A DNA stretch of 64,000 nucleotides, from contig OZ345367.1 in assembly GCA_977006965.1 (NCBI GenBank), positions 62,001-126,000 of the forward strand, read 5' to 3'. Both the position numbers and the translations under genes were made by a program. The notes beneath the pieces were generated by a model. That model was not told where the DNA came from, did not search any database, and saw only the letters and a program-made list of their open reading frames with translations. Shown piece by piece: positions 1 through 11,196 of this stretch; positions within the stretch are counted from its first letter, which is position 1; each line of letters opens with the position of its first letter. The stretch comes from Phymatolithon calcareum. Taxonomy: Eukaryota > Rhodophyta > Florideophyceae > Hapalidiales.

Positions 1-2628
1 TCGCGACAAAGTCTTTAGATTTGACCACCTACTACCCAAGCGCACATGCGCACAGCGTTAGCACGCGCCAGCGAGCACGAGAACAACAAGACCACATATA
101 GACAAACCGGTACATGAGTAGACGCTCGGGTTTCTCTTTCCTTGCGCCGTGCCCACAAGGCGCTCGCCCAAGTCCGCCCCGCCGTAGTCATGCGCGTTCT
201 CCAGTCCAACTCTGCGTTGAAGGAGATACAGTCTTTCACAACGGGCACTCATCTGCATTCCTTGTCCCACCGGTAAGCTCATACGAGCGCCACACCCGCC
301 CGTTAGCCGCAACCTCACTGAACCTCTTCGAAAACACAACACTGACACGGCTGGCCCACTGACAAACTTCAAGAGTTACAAACAATTCTTTTTGGTGATT
401 AAAAACAAGGGAACCCAGAAAATCACTGCTCCCCCATCTGTGACACAGTCTGCCGAGAAACACCTGCTCGCTGACGCTCTCTGACGCCTTCAGCGCGCTG
501 GCTCGCGGCCAATTCCGCACTTGCACGCAAACGGCGCACCCGAGGTTTGCGCCGGATCCCGGAAGCTTTTCTGCAGACGCCAACGGTATCTGCAGCACCA
601 CAGCTCCACTTAACAGCCGGCAACTGAACGGAGAGCCTAAGCGCGCGGTGCGCACAAAGAGTGTATACGCGCTCAGATTGCTTCCACCAAGCTCCCGCAC
701 GCCCACTGGGACTAAATATTGGCGGACTGCGTAGCAGAGCAAAACATGACGCCAAAATTTAGCGCCAATACACTTCTTCACCAACTAGTGTTTGGAACGC
801 GTTCCCGCTCCCTTTCCTCGAGCCATTCTGTGCACTCGGCATCTTTCCCAACCATGCACGTTCAAGGTCCAAACTCGCACCCCGCGCCATCTTTGTGCGC
901 TACCTCGCAGCTATGTCTTTCGCCATCGTGAACGTGCTCCGGCTATCTCGACGCAAGGATTCCGACGCGTGCGCCGCCGACTTCACCCCAAGAATCGACT
1001 TTACAAACCCTGCTCGTGGTATTCTCGGCACACGAACCGCACTCAAGATGCCGCTTCGTGTGGTCGCATTTGTCATGCTGATATCAGTGCCACGCAAGCC
1101 GCCTTCGCAGTCGCAGAGCCTCACGGTCTCGGAAAGCCTCCCCTCCTCCATCCGCCTTCGATACTCCTTGCACGGCGAGGTTCGATCTCCTAATTTTTAG
1201 AAGCAGCAAGGGACGACCAGAACCTGGCGTTGTGCACTTAGGACTCTTCTGATGAGCGGCCAATCGACGAGCCCGTCCCATACATGTGTAAATAGCACTA
1301 CATGACAAACCCCAGGGCAACATAGGTGCCTTCTCTGCACCCTGTACAGCACGCGGCGACTCGAAGGGGCCTTGTAACAGCTTCGATCCCCTCCGCCCGG
1401 CCGCTAAATCGCATACCATACCGCTCGCGGCCTCCAGAACGCGCGCATCTATTTTCTCGGCGAGGACATTCGATCTGTGGATATCTGCGGCGCATATCTT
1501 CGGGCAACCGACACACTTGCCTTCCGCGTAACATTGAAGCCGTCGTGCCGAGCCGACTGCTCGTTCACCGAGCCCGGCGAGTTGATTCTGCTTGCCAAAG
1601 TCCAGATTGGCAGCCCCAGCGGCGGACTCCTTTGTGATTGCGGCTGGAGGCAGCTAAAGAGCTCGGCGTCATGCTTTCTCTTCGTTGAGATCAACTCGCA
1701 CACCATCGCCAATATTCTATGCGATACAAACTATTTTCAACTCACTGATGAATAATCCGCGCTGCTTGACAAGTTAATTATTAAGTGGCCTAACAGAGTC
1801 TCGTCCGCCAGCACAGAGGGATTTCCATAAAGTGTGATGTGTTGGGCGTTCGCATATCTGCACGTAAGCACATCGTGCAGCTACTCAGCGAATTTAATAT
1901 GCTTGAAGCAAACCCATTCAAAAACTCTACATGGCCTGTGGGGTTCAAGGCACAAGCTGGCAGATCCGTTGACCAGAGTTTGAGGACTGCTGGTCAAGGA
2001 GGGTTTATATAGACTAGAAGTAGAACCATAGTGAAGAGTCCAAACAAAGGGGTGTGTCGACACTAATGTGAAGAGACACACGGGACAAATAGATGGCTAA
2101 AAACAAATGGTCTAACGTCAACATGGGGGAGAGAGATACTAATGGCAGGATATTATTGGCCGCAGTAGTAATCGGCAATGAGGAAGCCGTTGAGGGTCCA
2201 ATGGCGTTTGCTCATTGGTCACAACGATGAGGAGTAAGACGAGGAACTATGGAAGACGGAGATTGGCTAAAAATGATGGACTCGAGAGAGGCTCTTCAAA
2301 AACGCTCCGCGCTCTAAGTGAGCGGCGCTGCGGTCACAGTGACATGATGTATGATAGATTGTGACGTGACGAGTAACGTATGACTGAGGAACCGTAACGA
2401 GGAGGAATAGAGTATGATTGATCAACGGAGTAACGATATGATGAGATGGTATGATATTGACTATGTTTCTGGTGTTGATAAGGGGTGTTGATCACGTCAC
2501 AAGAGTGACGTGAGTGACTGTTCGTCACATGACCCCAGCGAAGACCTGTGAACTACTGAACCGGACGACTCTATCGTTACGCACCACGAAAAGCGCATGT
2601 ACGCCCACGCATTCTAGCCGATTCGATT
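1..2628. other. Unassigned region, no supported gene
   Basis: Both strands carry only short overlapping frames of up to about 180 codons, without a recognisable domain and without one frame dominating. The part from about 1800 to 2520 is AT-richer and has a TATA-like stretch near 2005 and a short hairpin (TCACGTCAC, 4-nt loop, GTGACGTGA) at 2492-2513. It may be decayed retroelement flank, because a copia remnant follows, but I see no LTR pair. Confidence 0.5.
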
Positions 2629-3217
2629 TTGTACAGTACCAAATTCATCACATCCGTGCTTGCACGCGTGATCGTAGACAAAACCGCGCGCTTCTACGCG
2701 GCGCTCAAGCCGCTGCTGCTCTATCTCACGGGGTGCAAGGACGACGATATATACTACGAAGCAGATGCTGGCCTGGACCGCGCCGGCGTTTGCGACTTGG
2801 ATTGGGCGGGCTGACGCGACACATGGCGCGCACGTTCCGGCAGTTCCATAAACTATGCCGGAGACATACCTTTCTGGCGTATCATGTTTCTAGCTCGGTG
2901 ACTCTGAACACTGCGGAGGCTGAATACAAGGCAGCAACCGAAGCTGGGGCCGTCCTCTCATGGCTACAGCAGTTAAAATCAGAGTTCCACATACCAATGC
3001 CACAGCATTTCAGGCTCCATATCGACAACGCCGCTGCTGTTTCGATGTCGGTCGCGAACGGCACCACTACAGGCTCGAAACTTATCTACGACAAAGCCCA
3101 CTAGATCAAAGAATGGTGCGCAGCGGCCGAATCACAACCACACACGTCCCAGGCCATCGAAAATTGGCCCACATATTAACTAAGGCGCTGACTGCACAAA
3201 ATCCCTCGCCAATGTAG
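2629..3217 (+). pseudogene. Ty1/copia RNase H remnant
   Basis: A decayed 3' end of a copia-type polyprotein, spread over three frames (2629-2814, about 2820-3104, then about 3110-3217). Visible RNase H landmarks are a DWAG start (2796-2811), the motif LNTAEAEYKAATEA, the WLQQL segment, HIDNAAAVSMS, and a closing HVPGHRKLAHILTKAL that corresponds to the family's ADILTKPL end. Two frame shifts and a stop at 3102-3104 make it non-functional. Its sequence differs from both other copia elements in the window, so it is a separate, older lineage. The 3218-3555 stretch downstream could hold its LTR, but no partner copy exists here to prove it. Confidence 0.75.
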
Positions 3218-3837
3218 AGCGCATCCTTACGTCTGAACAAGAGGCTGCACCCCGGTGATGCAGCCAGCATTTGTCCAGTCTCATGTTCATCCTCCTAGAT
3301 TGACGCAGACACAACACAGTGCGCCGCCGCGCATACGTCGTGCTGCAGTTCTAGAGTGTACCGTCACCGCACATACGTGACACCTTGTGCCACTCAAGTT
3401 TGTGTCACTCTCATGGCACAGATACCTCGCACGGCACGGCAGCACGATGGGGATGCCCCCAGACCTATAATTAGCTAGAGTACAGTTCTCTCAGTAAAGG
3501 ACACAAGTATAATATCCACATCGCTGCTGTCGCAGCGTCCTCTACGGTAGTGTCTTCACTGAGAGTACGACGTAAACAGTATTTTCTGCTCGAATGATGA
3601 TTTCAGTATCGTACGAGAAAGGGAGCGCCTTCTGCACACACTCCGGACGACCATGAGGACTACAGCATCGAGCAGTTTATTCTTGTTGTAGCACTCTTTC
3701 GTATATGTGATGCGTAATACCCCACTATCGATGTGGTATTGTGCGCCAGAGACATACGATAGAGTTGGCTCAGACACATTCATAGGATAGACGAAAGCCG
3801 TGTGCTTCGCCAAGTGCTACTTCACTGAGTCCGACCA
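3218..3837. other. Non-coding stretch after copia remnant
   Basis: No gene is supported. A TATA-like motif lies near 3466. An 85-codon minus-strand frame at 3556-3813 has no recognisable domain and I do not call it. Confidence 0.4.
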
Positions 3838-3990
3838 ACCCCAGAGTAAATATTTGGGGACATACCGGACCTCGACGTGTCAAACTGCAAGTCTCGCAAC
3901 AAATAGACTAGAGTGGAAGAGGCTTCGGCTATCAAACGTTTGCTAGCCCCAGAAGGGGAATACGAAAAATGAATGAATGAATGAGAGGCA
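3838..3990. repeat. Dispersed repeat with AATG-type tail
   Basis: This stretch can be aligned by eye with 53905-54062 (shared blocks around the phrases ccaacccc, ggacct, cgacgtg, gcaacaa, aaggggaatacg). It ends in short tandem AATG units, typical of the 3' end of a LINE or SINE. The 53.9-kb copy has an extra CTGTA at the TA found here at 3904-3905, which is used below as an excision-scar case. No open frame is preserved. Confidence 0.6.
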
Positions 3991-4468
3991 CCAGTTTTGA
4001 AGCATCGCTGGCCCGGACTGGGCTACGTCTTCTTGAGGGAAACTTATTCTCCATGGATTGACAATTGCCTCCGCCAAAGCCTTTTTTAACAAGCCCTTTC
4101 CCTTTGTTCTGCACAGTCTGTGATTTGTTTCGCAAAGCTCCTCGTTTGAAACCAATTGCTGCAGAGATGAAAATACTTCTTGAATCTTAAGTACGTCTGC
4201 TGTTCGCTAGGTTGTTTCGTACCTATAGATTGCACGGCTGTTGCTCCTTTCAATTAGATGAGACAACTATCGGGCATCTCTGTATATTCTGAAAAGTACA
4301 GGAACGGAACGCCAAAGGTGGGCCTCATCTGTTGCCCCTTTCCCGTTACTAAGCTAAGGATCTCGACTTATAAATATGCTATACTTGCCATATTACCTTG
4401 CATCCTCCCAAGTAGACAGAACAACTATTTTAGGATGCTTCAGATCGACGCTCAACAGAGCCCCTGTG

Positions 4469-5374
4469 CAAGGGTGAAAAAATTTTCACTGCTACGGAGT
4501 GGTCTTCGTTCGACAATAGATCATTTTTACTGGTTCACTTACTTATATCGAAATGTTTATTGCAATTGAGCTATGCCTTGCAATAACAACAGCAATAAGA
4601 AGCGATCCTATAATAAGAGACACAATTTCTATAGTACTAAGCCTTCAGATCAGCGTGCTCTTCGTCTTCCTGCGATGCTTGATGGACTCTATCAGATTTC
4701 ACCATTGCCATAGCCAATTTTATAGAATGACAGTTCCAATATGCCTGATTCACTTTGATAAAGATTATAGACTCAAAGACGATAGGCGTCATGTTTTTGC
4801 TATTGAAGGTCAAAAAGTTTTTGGCTATAGACCATGAACGTTCAACCTCAGCAACAGATCCCACTAAAAGATCACATACCATGTACCGCGATTGAATCTC
4901 TGTATATTCCTCGCCTTTCTTAATTAAACGATCAGGCATACTCAGGGGTGCAGATGATGCTCACAAGGCGATCCACTATCTTCAGCATGCCGCAGGCTTT
5001 CACAGACAGTTTGCTCTTTTTGTGTCATCTCCAAATATGTAGTTTTGGTTCCGCTATGAGAGAGATGCGCTGGAATACCCTTAACACAAAACGTGGATCA
5101 GCAACTGTGGTACGTATTAAGAGTTACGGAAACCCTTACTAGCGTGGACTTCTGCCGACTTCGTGGCACCGTAAGGGTTTCAGCTTAGTAGGCTGACATT
5201 AAGGTGCCACGCAGCTCCATTTTTATCTCTGCATTCAGGAGTACGAATACGCAATAACTGCAGTAAGGCACTGCGTCCCAGGAATGATTGCAGTAAGGAA
5301 CTCTGTTGAAATAGAGCTTTTATTACAGTTTATTGCAACTTACTGCAATAGAGGTAGAATTGATGCCACCCCTG
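4469..5374. mobile_element. hAT element with 8-bp target duplication
   Basis: The left end reads CAAGGGTG and the right end CACCCCTG (reverse complement CAGGGGTG), matching the hAT terminal pattern. Flanks CCCCTGTG (4461-4468) and CCCCTTTG (5375-5382) are an 8-bp target duplication with one mismatch. The related sequences at 57.9 kb and 31.45 kb run through this point without the insert. Sub-terminal GCAGTAAG-type motifs recur at about 5260-5300, as is common in hAT elements. The 906-bp length and single internal domain show an internally deleted, non-autonomous copy. Confidence 0.75.
4637..4939 (-). pseudogene. hAT transposase C-terminal dimerisation remnant
   Basis: A 100-codon minus-strand frame holds the hAT C-terminal dimerisation signature: SVAEVERSWSIAK, then LTFNSKNMTPIVFES, then IIFIKVNQAYWN. 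Family proteins are several hundred residues long, so only the end is present. It lies inside the hAT termini at 4469-5374, so it is the residue of that element's own transposase. It lacks the catalytic DDE region and cannot act as a transposase alone. Confidence 0.8.
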
Positions 5375-5624
5375 CCCCTTTGTGGCGAAGATCGGCACTG
5401 AGTGCGCAGTGTTGGACTGCAGTGTCCTAAACAAATCTGAGAATGTGAAACCACCGTAATTTCTTCATGGGGAATCATCTAATGACGAGCGGAAGGCTGA
5501 AAAGAGGCGTTCTTAGAATCAGGTAGCAGGATTAACACCGTTCTCTAAAAAGGAAACCTTTCTTGCTCCAGGCGGGAATAAGCATGTATTAAAATCCCAA
5601 GTTGAAGGTTTTACAGAGATATCA

Positions 5625-6043
5625 GGCCCGTTCTGTACCTATTAATGTTTTGTGAAACGTGAATCCGCCGTCGCCTAAAGTAGCCAATCACAGGTGGGAA
5701 TTCCGTGAAGATAAAATTCGTATTTTAGGACCAGTTCGGGAAATCAGCAGTTTCCCCCAACTCGTCTAAAATGATGAAAAATGCACGCGCGACAGAATGG
5801 CACATGCCTGTATGACTGTCATCGACGAGGAGGACAGCAGAAGATGAACTGCACAGCAGCCCGAGCCGTGCCTTGCGTCCGTGGGGGTGATCTGTGTCTC
5901 GTCTGTAATGGAGGAATCATTACACTACGCTTTCCCTTTTCAAAAATCTCGGAAAAGGTACAGATGCGTTTTCGAGATGGAAACTGTGAATGGAGAATTC
6001 ACTTTTAAAATTTTACAAAAAACTAAAAGGTACAGAACGGGCC
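5625..6043. mobile_element. Harbinger/Tourist-like MITE
   Basis: Perfect 15-bp terminal inverted repeats (GGCCCGTTCTGTACC at 5625-5639 and its reverse complement at 6029-6043) enclose 419 bp. TCA directly flanks both ends (5622-5624, 6044-6046), consistent with the 3-bp target duplication and GGC-type ends of the PIF/Harbinger superfamily. It sits inside the broken repeat copy, and the homologous sites at 57.98 and 31.54 kb lack it. No coding capacity. Confidence 0.75.
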
Positions 6044-6249
6044 TCAGTCAGAGTAAAAATAAACACAAAAGACTAAGATTAACAAGCCATACTGTACTGC
6101 ACCTGGACGAGAAATAGGAATCGACGAATATTTCAATCAATTTAAAACTGTGACGCTATGGTCATTCCAAAAATTTGACGGAAATAGCTGGCTTATCGGC
6201 CCTGTTTCGAGGTAGTAGATATCCCCTTTTCGTTTTGGATGACGTAGTG

Positions 6250-6420
6250 ACATGGGATATGTCACCCCGCTGGAATTAAGTTTGGGGATTAATTTGGCCA
6301 CATTTTCCTCGGCGGGAAACATGGGATATATCACCTCACTGTAATGATATTTTGGGAATAATTTATGCGCTGTTTACCTCGGCGGGAGACATGGGCTATG
6401 TCTCACGCCGGAGCAAAAGT
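6250..6420. repeat. Tandem repeat, about 69-bp period
   Basis: Three starts of the phrase acatggg(a/c)tat(g/a)tc are seen at 6250, 6319 and 6389, with the phrase ctcggcggga before the second and third. Units are imperfect. Function unknown. Confidence 0.6.
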
Positions 6421-8180
6421 GACCAAAACGTTTTTCCGAATAAGATGAATTTTCGGGCTCTTTCAGATACCTACTGAAGCTCTTCCGAACATAATCGGTC
6501 CTGTACGCCTTAAAAATCGGGTGATAATGCAGATCTACCTGCTCCGCATATAATCTCGCCTTGCCATCCTCCGCACTGGTGCTGCTATCTCACTCACCTC
6601 CGATTCTCGTCTCACTGGGCAACCTGCCCCAAATATCGGCACTGGCTCTGGGCTGAGCGGCGCGGTCCCCTCCGCCGCTATTCGCGGCTCTAGTCCTTGA
6701 GAGTTTTTTCGATCGTTGAAGTATGAATGTTTCGCACATTAGGCATAGCTGACTGCAGAGGATACAGTGGGTGAACAACTGCGACGTGAATTGCTAATGA
6801 ATTTTCTCCGTGCTGTGCAAGTCTCGTGGTCGATTTGCAATGTTTTCTACTTTCCGTCCAGCTCGAAGAGGCTGCGCCCGGTGAGAGGAGCGGAATGCTG
6901 AAAGGAAGCGAGAATAAAGTCGTTTTAGTTATCTGTACGCGATATGATGACGGGGATGGACTTTGCGGAAAAACAAAATTTGGGTCAGAGGGCAGAGGGA
7001 TTGCCATGACCAGGAAAAGAGAGAGAAGTGATAGGAAATAATATGCCTAAAAATGCACTAGTAATCCCAATTTGTTCAAAACATAGCAAGTCTATCACCC
7101 ACGATACGGCACGGCGAATTATGTTCAGAAACATGCTCAGTGATCTCTACAGAAGCCTTACATCTATCCTTAAACCCCTTTCTCTTTACTTTGAAAACTC
7201 CTGATTTGAAATTTTTATTCTGAAAATAGGCAATGGAGAGGTAGCAGTTTGATCCAATCTGTGAAACGAAATCACTTCCTGTACAGTACAGTATAACCAG
7301 GGGAATGTTATTCCCCTGGTATAACCTGCTTAATTTCAACGCGGCGGTAAACTCATATACGTTACAGTATTTTAAGCATGATACCACCAATGGATTACGG
7401 AAAAAGTGCTGGAACCAGATCGAATTTGCAATCCATGCCTTCATAAACATACCCGAAATATATATCCCGACCGCACACGATTGCAATAAAGCAAGTTAGA
7501 ATAGACTTTAAATTTTGATATTTTTGGACGTAGACCGATCTCGTCGTGGCTTCTCCGTTGAAGCAATTTAGGGATTTCAATTACACTGTAACAACGACAT
7601 ACACGCTGTATGTATCATACCAAAGTTTCTGTATTGTAGAAAACTGTATTTGCTTTTTACTCTATTTTGTGAGTTGAATTTCTAGATAACTCCTCCTGAA
7701 ATAGTTCTAGACCTCATCTAGAAACATATTCAAACATTCTAGACGTATTTGTGACACGAATAGAACTTTCGTAAACATCTACAAACTAATTGGACCGTTC
7801 TATATAGAAGACGAATGGAATGTTGTAGAAACATTTAGAGTAATAGAATATGGAATTGTCGTGCAGAAAAGTTACGATATATACAGAAGAAATGTCTATA
7901 TAAGCCGCTTCTAAAATCTGACTAGGGGACCAGATGGAGAGGAAAACTAAAAGTGATAAGAAGTAAATAGAAAATAGTAATATTGTAAATCCTGAACTCC
8001 AACCAGCTCAATCGACCTCCGAATTAGCCGTTTGTTTCATAAGCCGGGATGCAGTTTAGGACGTTGTGCTACACAACACTCCTGGATACTAGAATGTTAC
8101 AAGCTCTGCTTTAATCACAAGTGTGAAATCGAATGCTTATTAAAACCCGTTGTTCTCTTACGTTCCTTAGATATGAATAT
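6421..8180. other. AT-rich non-coding stretch
   Basis: No gene is supported. An 11-bp-arm hairpin (ACCAGGGGAAT, loop GTT) occupies 7296-7320. Just before it, overlapping TACAGTA motifs at 7282-7288 and 7287-7293 form a double scar-like motif, and another lies at 7363-7369. The 8181-8192 bases are the left target duplication of the LINE that follows. Confidence 0.5.
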
Positions 8181-8192
8181 AAACTTGTGCAA

Positions 8193-9021
8193 CGGGCGTT
8201 TTGGTACTGCGCGGAGAAGAAGCGATACTGGAAGAAGGGCTTTCCGCTGGGGCCATTGGCTCCTCATTCGACGCCGAGGCTTTTGCGGCCGTACACGCAT
8301 TTCAGGCAGCATCCAGTCTACCGATATCGCGCGGCAGCACTATCCGATGGTTCACCGACAGCAAGAGCTGCATAGACGCACTCAAAGGCCAGCCGCGGAT
8401 GTTTGCAGAGATAGTTCGGAAACTATGGAATCTTATGGAACAAATCATGGCACAGGAGATTCACATAGAAGGCATTTGGATACCGAGTCACTGCGGAGTC
8501 CCGAAAAATGAGGCTGCTGATGAGCTCGCGCGCCGGGGAATCTCGGAATCAAGCCTGCTATCACATCAAGCGGTACCTCTCACCATGGAAGCGGCACGAT
8601 CCATTATCAAACCGCCTTGTAGAAGCAAACCAGTTACCATCCCGACACTCCCGGAAGACCTACACATCTCACATAGACGGGCTGAGGTAATACTCAACCA
8701 GCTCATAACTAATTGCTGTCCAATCGTCGCCAGCTTTCACCATGGACACAACGAGAATGAGCCACTTCCTCACGACCCAATGTGCAAGAAATGCCCGTAT
8801 GGTGTGAAGGAAACTGTGGAACATATGATCCTACATTGTTCGGGTCGGGCTGTTAGTCGACAGAAATTCATCGGCAGAGTTCGGAGCAAAACGGTAGAAG
8901 ATCTGTGCAGAGAGAAACCCGTAGCGATAATCCAATATTTGAACGAAGAGAACTTGCTCGAGAGCAAGTTTAAGCGTTAACTTAAAAATTGACGTCATCT
9001 GCAATAAAGAAAGAAAGAAAG
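8193..9021 (+). mobile_element. 5'-truncated LINE with 12-bp target duplication
   Basis: The insert starts abruptly in coding sequence and ends in an (AAAG)n tail at 9006-9021. AAACTTGTGCAA flanks both sides (8181-8192 and 9022-9033), which is a clean target-site duplication of target-primed reverse transcription. The insert carries the C-terminal RNase H and zinc-finger part of the LINE ORF2. A second, shorter copy of the same 3' end lies on the minus strand at 55650-55795. Confidence 0.88.
8201..8980 (+). pseudogene. LINE ORF2 C-terminus: RNase H and CCHC finger
   Basis: 259 codons. The RNase H type 1 signature is visible: FDAEAFAAVHAF supplies the glutamate, WFTDSKS the aspartate, and SHCGVPKNEAADELARRG the C-terminal histidine/aspartate motif. 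Near residues 193-211 lies a CX2CX9HX4C cluster (CKKC to HMILHC) typical of LINE ORF2 C-termini. Endonuclease and reverse transcriptase domains are missing because of 5' truncation, as is the first RNase H aspartate, so this is a dead-on-arrival copy although the remaining frame is open. The apparent start codon is fortuitous; reading is open from the truncation point. Confidence 0.85.
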
Positions 9022-9033
9022 AAACTTGTGCAA

Positions 9034-10723
9034 AAGATTCGAAATTTGCAATATGCAGTGGGTCCGGTTAACTTGGCTCGCCTGTTTGACCAATAAAGCA
9101 GTTCCATATTATCGTTTTTGTTCTTAGATATCAATGCACGGCGCAATCACTAGACACTGGAGAAGTGAAGGCCTCAAAAATCCATCATTTTCATACATCC
9201 AGAAACTACGCGACTGTAATGGATAAATGTATCATTTGTCGCGCTGGTCAACCACTTAAGCTTGACGAATAACCAAATGAAGAGGTGCATGAAACCTGCG
9301 TACCAAAGGCGGTGAGAGTGCGCGGTGTGCCACAATGAACCAGCTGGCAGCGTTGGGTAAAGTGAAATTTAGTGTTCTTTGAGACCACTTAAGCTGAACG
9401 ATTTAGGACTCAAAATTTTCGTAAAAACGGCCGGATAATGTGCTTTTCCGAACGTATAGAGGCTGCACACAGAATTCAGTCTGGACCACTTCGGAAAATG
9501 CCAACGGGCGACGATTCTGCAAATATGAAACCAGAATTTGGTTGAGTTATAATGGAGCCCGACATGGGCACCACAGTATTTATGAGAGCAAGTAGAGAGG
9601 ATTATGTCCCTGCCAGGACGGGACCAGAAGCTGCATTTGCAATTAACGTACACGAAAATCCTAACTACGACTATACAATAATGGTCTTGGATGCGAGACG
9701 ACACAAAATCCTTACTACGAATAGAAACCGGTGGCCTTGCTTGCGAGACGATAGCTGATCTACCAATCAGGATCAGCTGAGTTGAAGAGAAAACCTGTAT
9801 GGAAAAGCCAGAAAACTAGATTAGTAAAGTTAACGTCATGGGTGAGACTGGAGAACAGAATGTCGTAGGTAATGCAATAAGGAGTGAATTGAAACCAGTA
9901 GGAGACTAAATCGCTTCATGGCACTCCATCGTACTATTCGCACCGAGAACAAGTGACACAATACGTGGCTGTCTGTCAGTAGTTATTCAATGTCTTTTTG
10001 GCACCGGAATAGGAAGTAGTAGAACTCACCAGTAGCATCTTAAGCAGCTGGGCGATAGTTCTCAATTAGACATCAATAAGCTGACACGGGATACAGGTAG
10101 CGAGATAGAGAGAATGATGTCAGGTCGTGGGCGAAAAACTTAGTTACACATTGGACCGGAGGCAGAATATATGGCGTGAAAGGCGGAGGTGAATAATCGA
10201 ATCTTCCTGATTTCCGTACCGATAATATTAGAGTCGGAGTTGTGCATGAATACTGCCACCAGCACGTTCCGATATCCTGCCGTCTTGAGAGAAGAGGAAC
10301 TGTCTCCGTTTTGCCGTGCGCATATGATGTCGCCTGCCTGTACACGCGATTCGAGATCAATGCCGGAAGGTAGTGTGACAGGGACACATCGGCACAAGAT
10401 GAGCTGGATTGGCGGCCTCGGTGACGTCTGTAGATGCTAAATACAGAAAAAGTTGGGGAGCTCTCCAAATTTTTGGATAAATTTCAAACTTTTCCAATAA
10501 ACTTGGAACTCCAGATTCTTCCATCGCCCCATGAGGAATAAAAGGGGAACTGGCAGTCGAACGCGATTTTCTGATTTCATAAAAAACAGATGTTTTTACT
10601 AGCCATTTTAAAAACAAGGCAAACCTATGAGTCTTCTAAGACTGCACGACCTGCAGGTCAGACATTCGTGTACCGAGTGATTCATTTCGCCGCCAAGCTA
10701 GATCGAGCATTCGATACTGCAGC
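9034..10723. other. Unassigned region, no supported gene
   Basis: Several overlapping frames of 70-130 codons occur on both strands without domains. The sequence just after 9033 continues that interrupted by the LINE. I see no RNA gene or repeat here. Confidence 0.45.
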
Positions 10724-11158
10724 TTGCTCATCGATCCATCAGCAAGCGTGCCCTTTCCCGGAAGCAATCACTGGCATAATCGAGACAGTACACCCGACAC
10801 GCACAGACGTGGACTTCGCGGCACGATCTCCGACTTGTTTCTGAAAGACAAGTGGAGGGATCTATTGAGTTGCCGGAAATCGGCCCCAGGAATTCTCTCC
10901 TATTTAAGACTCGCGATAGGGTCCAATCAGCCGGGTATGGATTTGAACACAGCAAGACGGCCCATGGAGGAGGAGTCGACACGCGTTCAAGGCTCAGCCG
11001 CCGCCAATAACACACAAGAGAATACTTTGGCCCCCGTTGGCGTGTACGGGATCTTTTTGCAAAGGGTGAACGAGATGCAGGGAGAGATTTCCCAGCAGCT
11101 CTCGAAGCTGGAGAAGGACATGGAAGCCGTGAGCGGAGGTCAGTTTAAGTTAATCTAG
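10724..11158 (+). CDS. Possible small protein or 5' exon, unknown
   Basis: 144 codons with no recognisable domain. Its C-terminal third (around residues 105-135, with EMQGEISQQLSKLEKDMEAV) has heptad-like spacing and could form a short coiled coil. It ends 38 bp before the 503-codon frame on the same strand but in a different frame. A GTGAGC donor-like sequence at 11129 suggests it could be an upstream exon, yet the acceptors I tried (near 11158 and 11228) do not give an open joined frame, so the link is unproved. Confidence 0.3.
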   Translation: MLIDPSASVPFPGSNHWHNRDSTPDTHRRGLRGTISDLFLKDKWRDLLSCRKSAPGILSYLRLAIGSNQPGMDLNTARRPMEEESTRVQGSAAANNTQENTLAPVGVYGIFLQRVNEMQGEISQQLSKLEKDMEAVSGGQFKLI

Positions 11159-11196
11159 ATGAGTTTGCTGGGCCCCGTCAAGCAGCTCTTCCGCTT

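Larger units (their letters stand above)
4390..6165 (+). repeat. Third, broken copy of the lipase-upstream segment
   Basis: Blocks at about 4390-4468, 5375-5440, 5603-5624 and 6044-6155 align in order with 57.82-58.09 kb, the region upstream of the first lipase gene, and with 31.36-31.62 kb. The copy is divided by a hAT element (4469-5374) and by a MITE (5625-6043), and further diverged sequence lies between. It carries no lipase coding sequence. Confidence 0.65.

Noticed and set aside
236-784. 182-codon minus-strand frame
   Set aside because: No domain, several competing frames on both strands, GC-rich region where long chance frames are common.
3556-3813. 85-codon frame with HIDSG, tested as a copia protease
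   Set aside because: No supporting gag or integrase motif around it and the context does not follow the retroelement order.
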